Shown here: positions 29,594 through 60,000 of the stretch, in pieces
How positions within the stretch are numbered: position 1 is the first letter of the stretch
Layout: every line of letters begins with the position of its first letter
Assembly (NCBI RefSeq): GCF_032854445.1
Contig: NC_088304.1
Location: 1,676,001 to 1,736,000 of the forward strand
DNA: 60,000 nt
Direction of reading: 5' to 3'
From: Liolophura sinensis
Taxonomy: Eukaryota; Mollusca; Polyplacophora; Chitonida; Chitonidae
The notes under the pieces: model-generated
Database searches by the model: none
What the model was told of the DNA's origin: nothing
What the model saw: the letters and a program-made list of their open reading frames with translations, nothing else
Made by a program: the position numbers and the translations under genes

Positions 29594-30575
29594 TGTGTGA
29601 CTTAGAGGTTATCATTGACTTGGTGTGTAGTTGTGGGGAAACCTGTTGTGACTGAGAGGTTATCATTAACATCGGGTGAAATAGTGGGAAAACCTGTTGT
29701 GACTGAGAGGTTATCATTGACATCGTGTGAAATAGTGGGAAAACCTGTTGTGACTGAGAGGTTATCAATGACGTCGTGTGAAATAGTGGGAAAAGCCTGG
29801 TTTGACTGAGAGGTTATCATTGACATCGTGTGAAATAGTGGGAAAAAGCTGATGTGACTGAGAGGTTATCATTGACATCGTGTGAAATAGTGGGAAACTC
29901 CTGTTGTGACTGAGAGGTTATCATTGACATTGTGTGAAATTGTGGGAAAAAGCTGATGTGACTGAGAGGTTATCATTGACATCGTGTGAAATCCTGGTTG
30001 ACTGAGAGGTTATCATTGACATCGTGTGAAATAGTGGGGAAAAGGCTAATGTGACTGAGAGGTTATCATTGACATCGTGTGAAATTGTGGGAAACTCCTG
30101 TTGTGACTGAGAGGTTATCATTGACATCGTGTGAAATAGTTGGAAAAAGCTAATGTGACTGAGAGGTTATCATTGACATCGTGTGAAATTGTGGGAAAAT
30201 CCTGGTGTGACTGAGAGGTTATCATTGACATCGTGTGAAATAGTGGGAAACTCCTGTTGTGACAGAGAGGTTATCATTGACGTCGTGTGTAATTGTGGGA
30301 AAATCTTATTGTGACAGAGAGGTTATCATTGACGTCGTGTGAAATAGTGGGAAACTCCTGTTGTGACTGAGAGGTTATCATTGACATCGTGTGTAATTGT
30401 GTGAAAATCTTATTGTGACAGAGAGGTTATCATTGACGTCGTGTGAAATAGTGGGAAAAAGCTGATGTGACCGAGAGGTTATCATTGACGTCGTGTGTAA
30501 TTGTGGAAAAATCTTACTGTGACAGAGAGGTTATCATTGACATCGTGTGAAATTGTGGGAAAATCCTGTTGTGAC
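29594..30575 (+). repeat. 51-bp minisatellite, about 19 copies, just upstream of TAOK
   Basis: The unit contains TGACTGAGAGGTTATCATTG, ACATCGTGTGAAAT and AGTGGGAAAA. Variants include GACGTC versus GACATC. It ends about 200 bp before the candidate 5' UTR acceptor. Confidence 0.95.
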
Positions 30576-30779
30576 ATAACTGGTCTTCAATATCATCGGA
30601 AATGGCCACCATAGAATCAGAAGAAGTTTCAAATGCAATGTATGGTTGAAAAAATAAAATGTTTTTCTGGAAATTGTTTAATGGTCTTTTTCCTGACGTA
30701 TACTTCACTTTAACCTTTTCTTTGCCGTTACTTCAGATCAGACAAATAATAAATCAGTCTGTCGTTGTGGTTGTTTCAG

Positions 30780-30922
30780 CTTGTCATGCTCCCTGCAGAC
30801 CTGACCCACAGATGTAATCAGACAGACTCTCTTTAGACAAGTTCTACCAGGAACCCTACACTACCCCCCTTACACCTGGTCCCGCCCCTGAACGTCCAAA
30901 CCCTGAAGGTCCAACATTCACC
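30780..30922 (+). other. Candidate TAOK 5' UTR part of the first coding exon
   Basis: A good acceptor (TTGTTTCAG) ends at 30779, and 143 nt of non-conserved sequence lead to the TAOK start codon at 30923. There is an upstream ATG at 30786 and another at 30821, so translation would have to reach 30923 by leaky scanning or reinitiation, or the transcript starts further in. If the acceptor is used, at least one non-coding exon lies upstream. Confidence 0.5.
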
Positions 30923-59473
<28,551 letters not shown>

Positions 59474-59700
59474 GTAAGCATTAGCAATATGAACAGAGTT
59501 TATCCAATATGCTACAACAGCAAAATGTAAGCATTAGCAATATGAACAAACTATATCCAATATGCTACAACAGCAAAATGTAAGCAATATGAACAAAGGA
59601 CACACTACAACAGGAAAATGTAAGGATTAGCAAGCAAATTGTAAGCATTAGCTATATAAACAGAGTATATCAAACATGCTACGACTGCAAATCATAAACA

Positions 59701-60000
59701 TTATCATTGTGAACTGATGTTAACATTAGTTATACAGTATCAGTGTATAACATTAGTTATACACGATGACAACCTTTTGAGAATGATTTTTCATTTGCTG
59801 AAGAAAAACTAACAAAACTGGAGAAAAACAAAATACTGAATTCCCTGAATAACTAAATCTGTTGTAGATCTGGGTTAGGCAACATGTTTATTTCCCGTTC
59901 TAGTCACAATTTTCTTTCAAGTGTGGTAAATCCAAATCCTGATGATTGAAAACTTTACCTTTCACAGTTGATGCATCATGCAGCTATTGTGATGCACTAC
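59701..60000. other. TAOK intron 17, start
   Basis: AT-rich; nothing recognised. The rest of TAOK lies beyond the window. Confidence 0.4.

Overview
This is animal nuclear DNA. Three conserved metazoan genes are split into short exons with GT/AG introns. Much of the rest is tRNA-derived SINEs, small inverted-repeat transposons (MITEs) and minisatellites. The SINE type (tRNA-like head, a GCTGGCCGCC body motif, an AATAAATAAAT tail) and the protein sequences suggest a mollusc or another lophotrochozoan. I cannot name the species.

Layout. (1) Positions 1-6007, minus strand: the first three coding exons of RAB35, a small GTPase of the recycling endosome; its 3' half lies left of the window. (2) Positions 6008-6286: a 279-bp shared promoter with an NRF1-type site. 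(3) Positions 6287-13648, plus strand: a complete six-exon ABHD11 gene (300 aa, mitochondrial alpha/beta hydrolase), head-to-head with RAB35. (4) Positions 13649-30779: about 17 kb with no recognised protein-coding gene, holding SINEs, MITEs, a 55-bp satellite of about 52 copies, other arrays and perhaps the distal TAOK promoter. (5) Positions 30780-60000, plus strand: the 5' part of a TAO-kinase gene (17 coding exons, 783 codons), covering the whole STE20-type kinase domain and most of the coiled-coil region; the C-terminus lies to the right.

The three genes do not form a pathway. RAB35 and ABHD11 share a promoter, and RAB35 and TAOK may keep an old chromosomal linkage.

The most unusual aspect is the tandem repeats. 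By my addition they make up about a third of the window. At five exon-intron junctions (one acceptor in ABHD11, four donors in TAOK) the repeated unit contains the splice site and some adjoining exon sequence. These junctions therefore carry runs of 3 to about 31 near-copies of the splice site. In each case only the site touching the intact exon keeps the reading frame open; the read-throughs I followed reach stop codons. Another array looks like a satellite grown from a SINE tail. All coordinates, splice sites and repeat counts were read by eye, without alignment software or transcript data.
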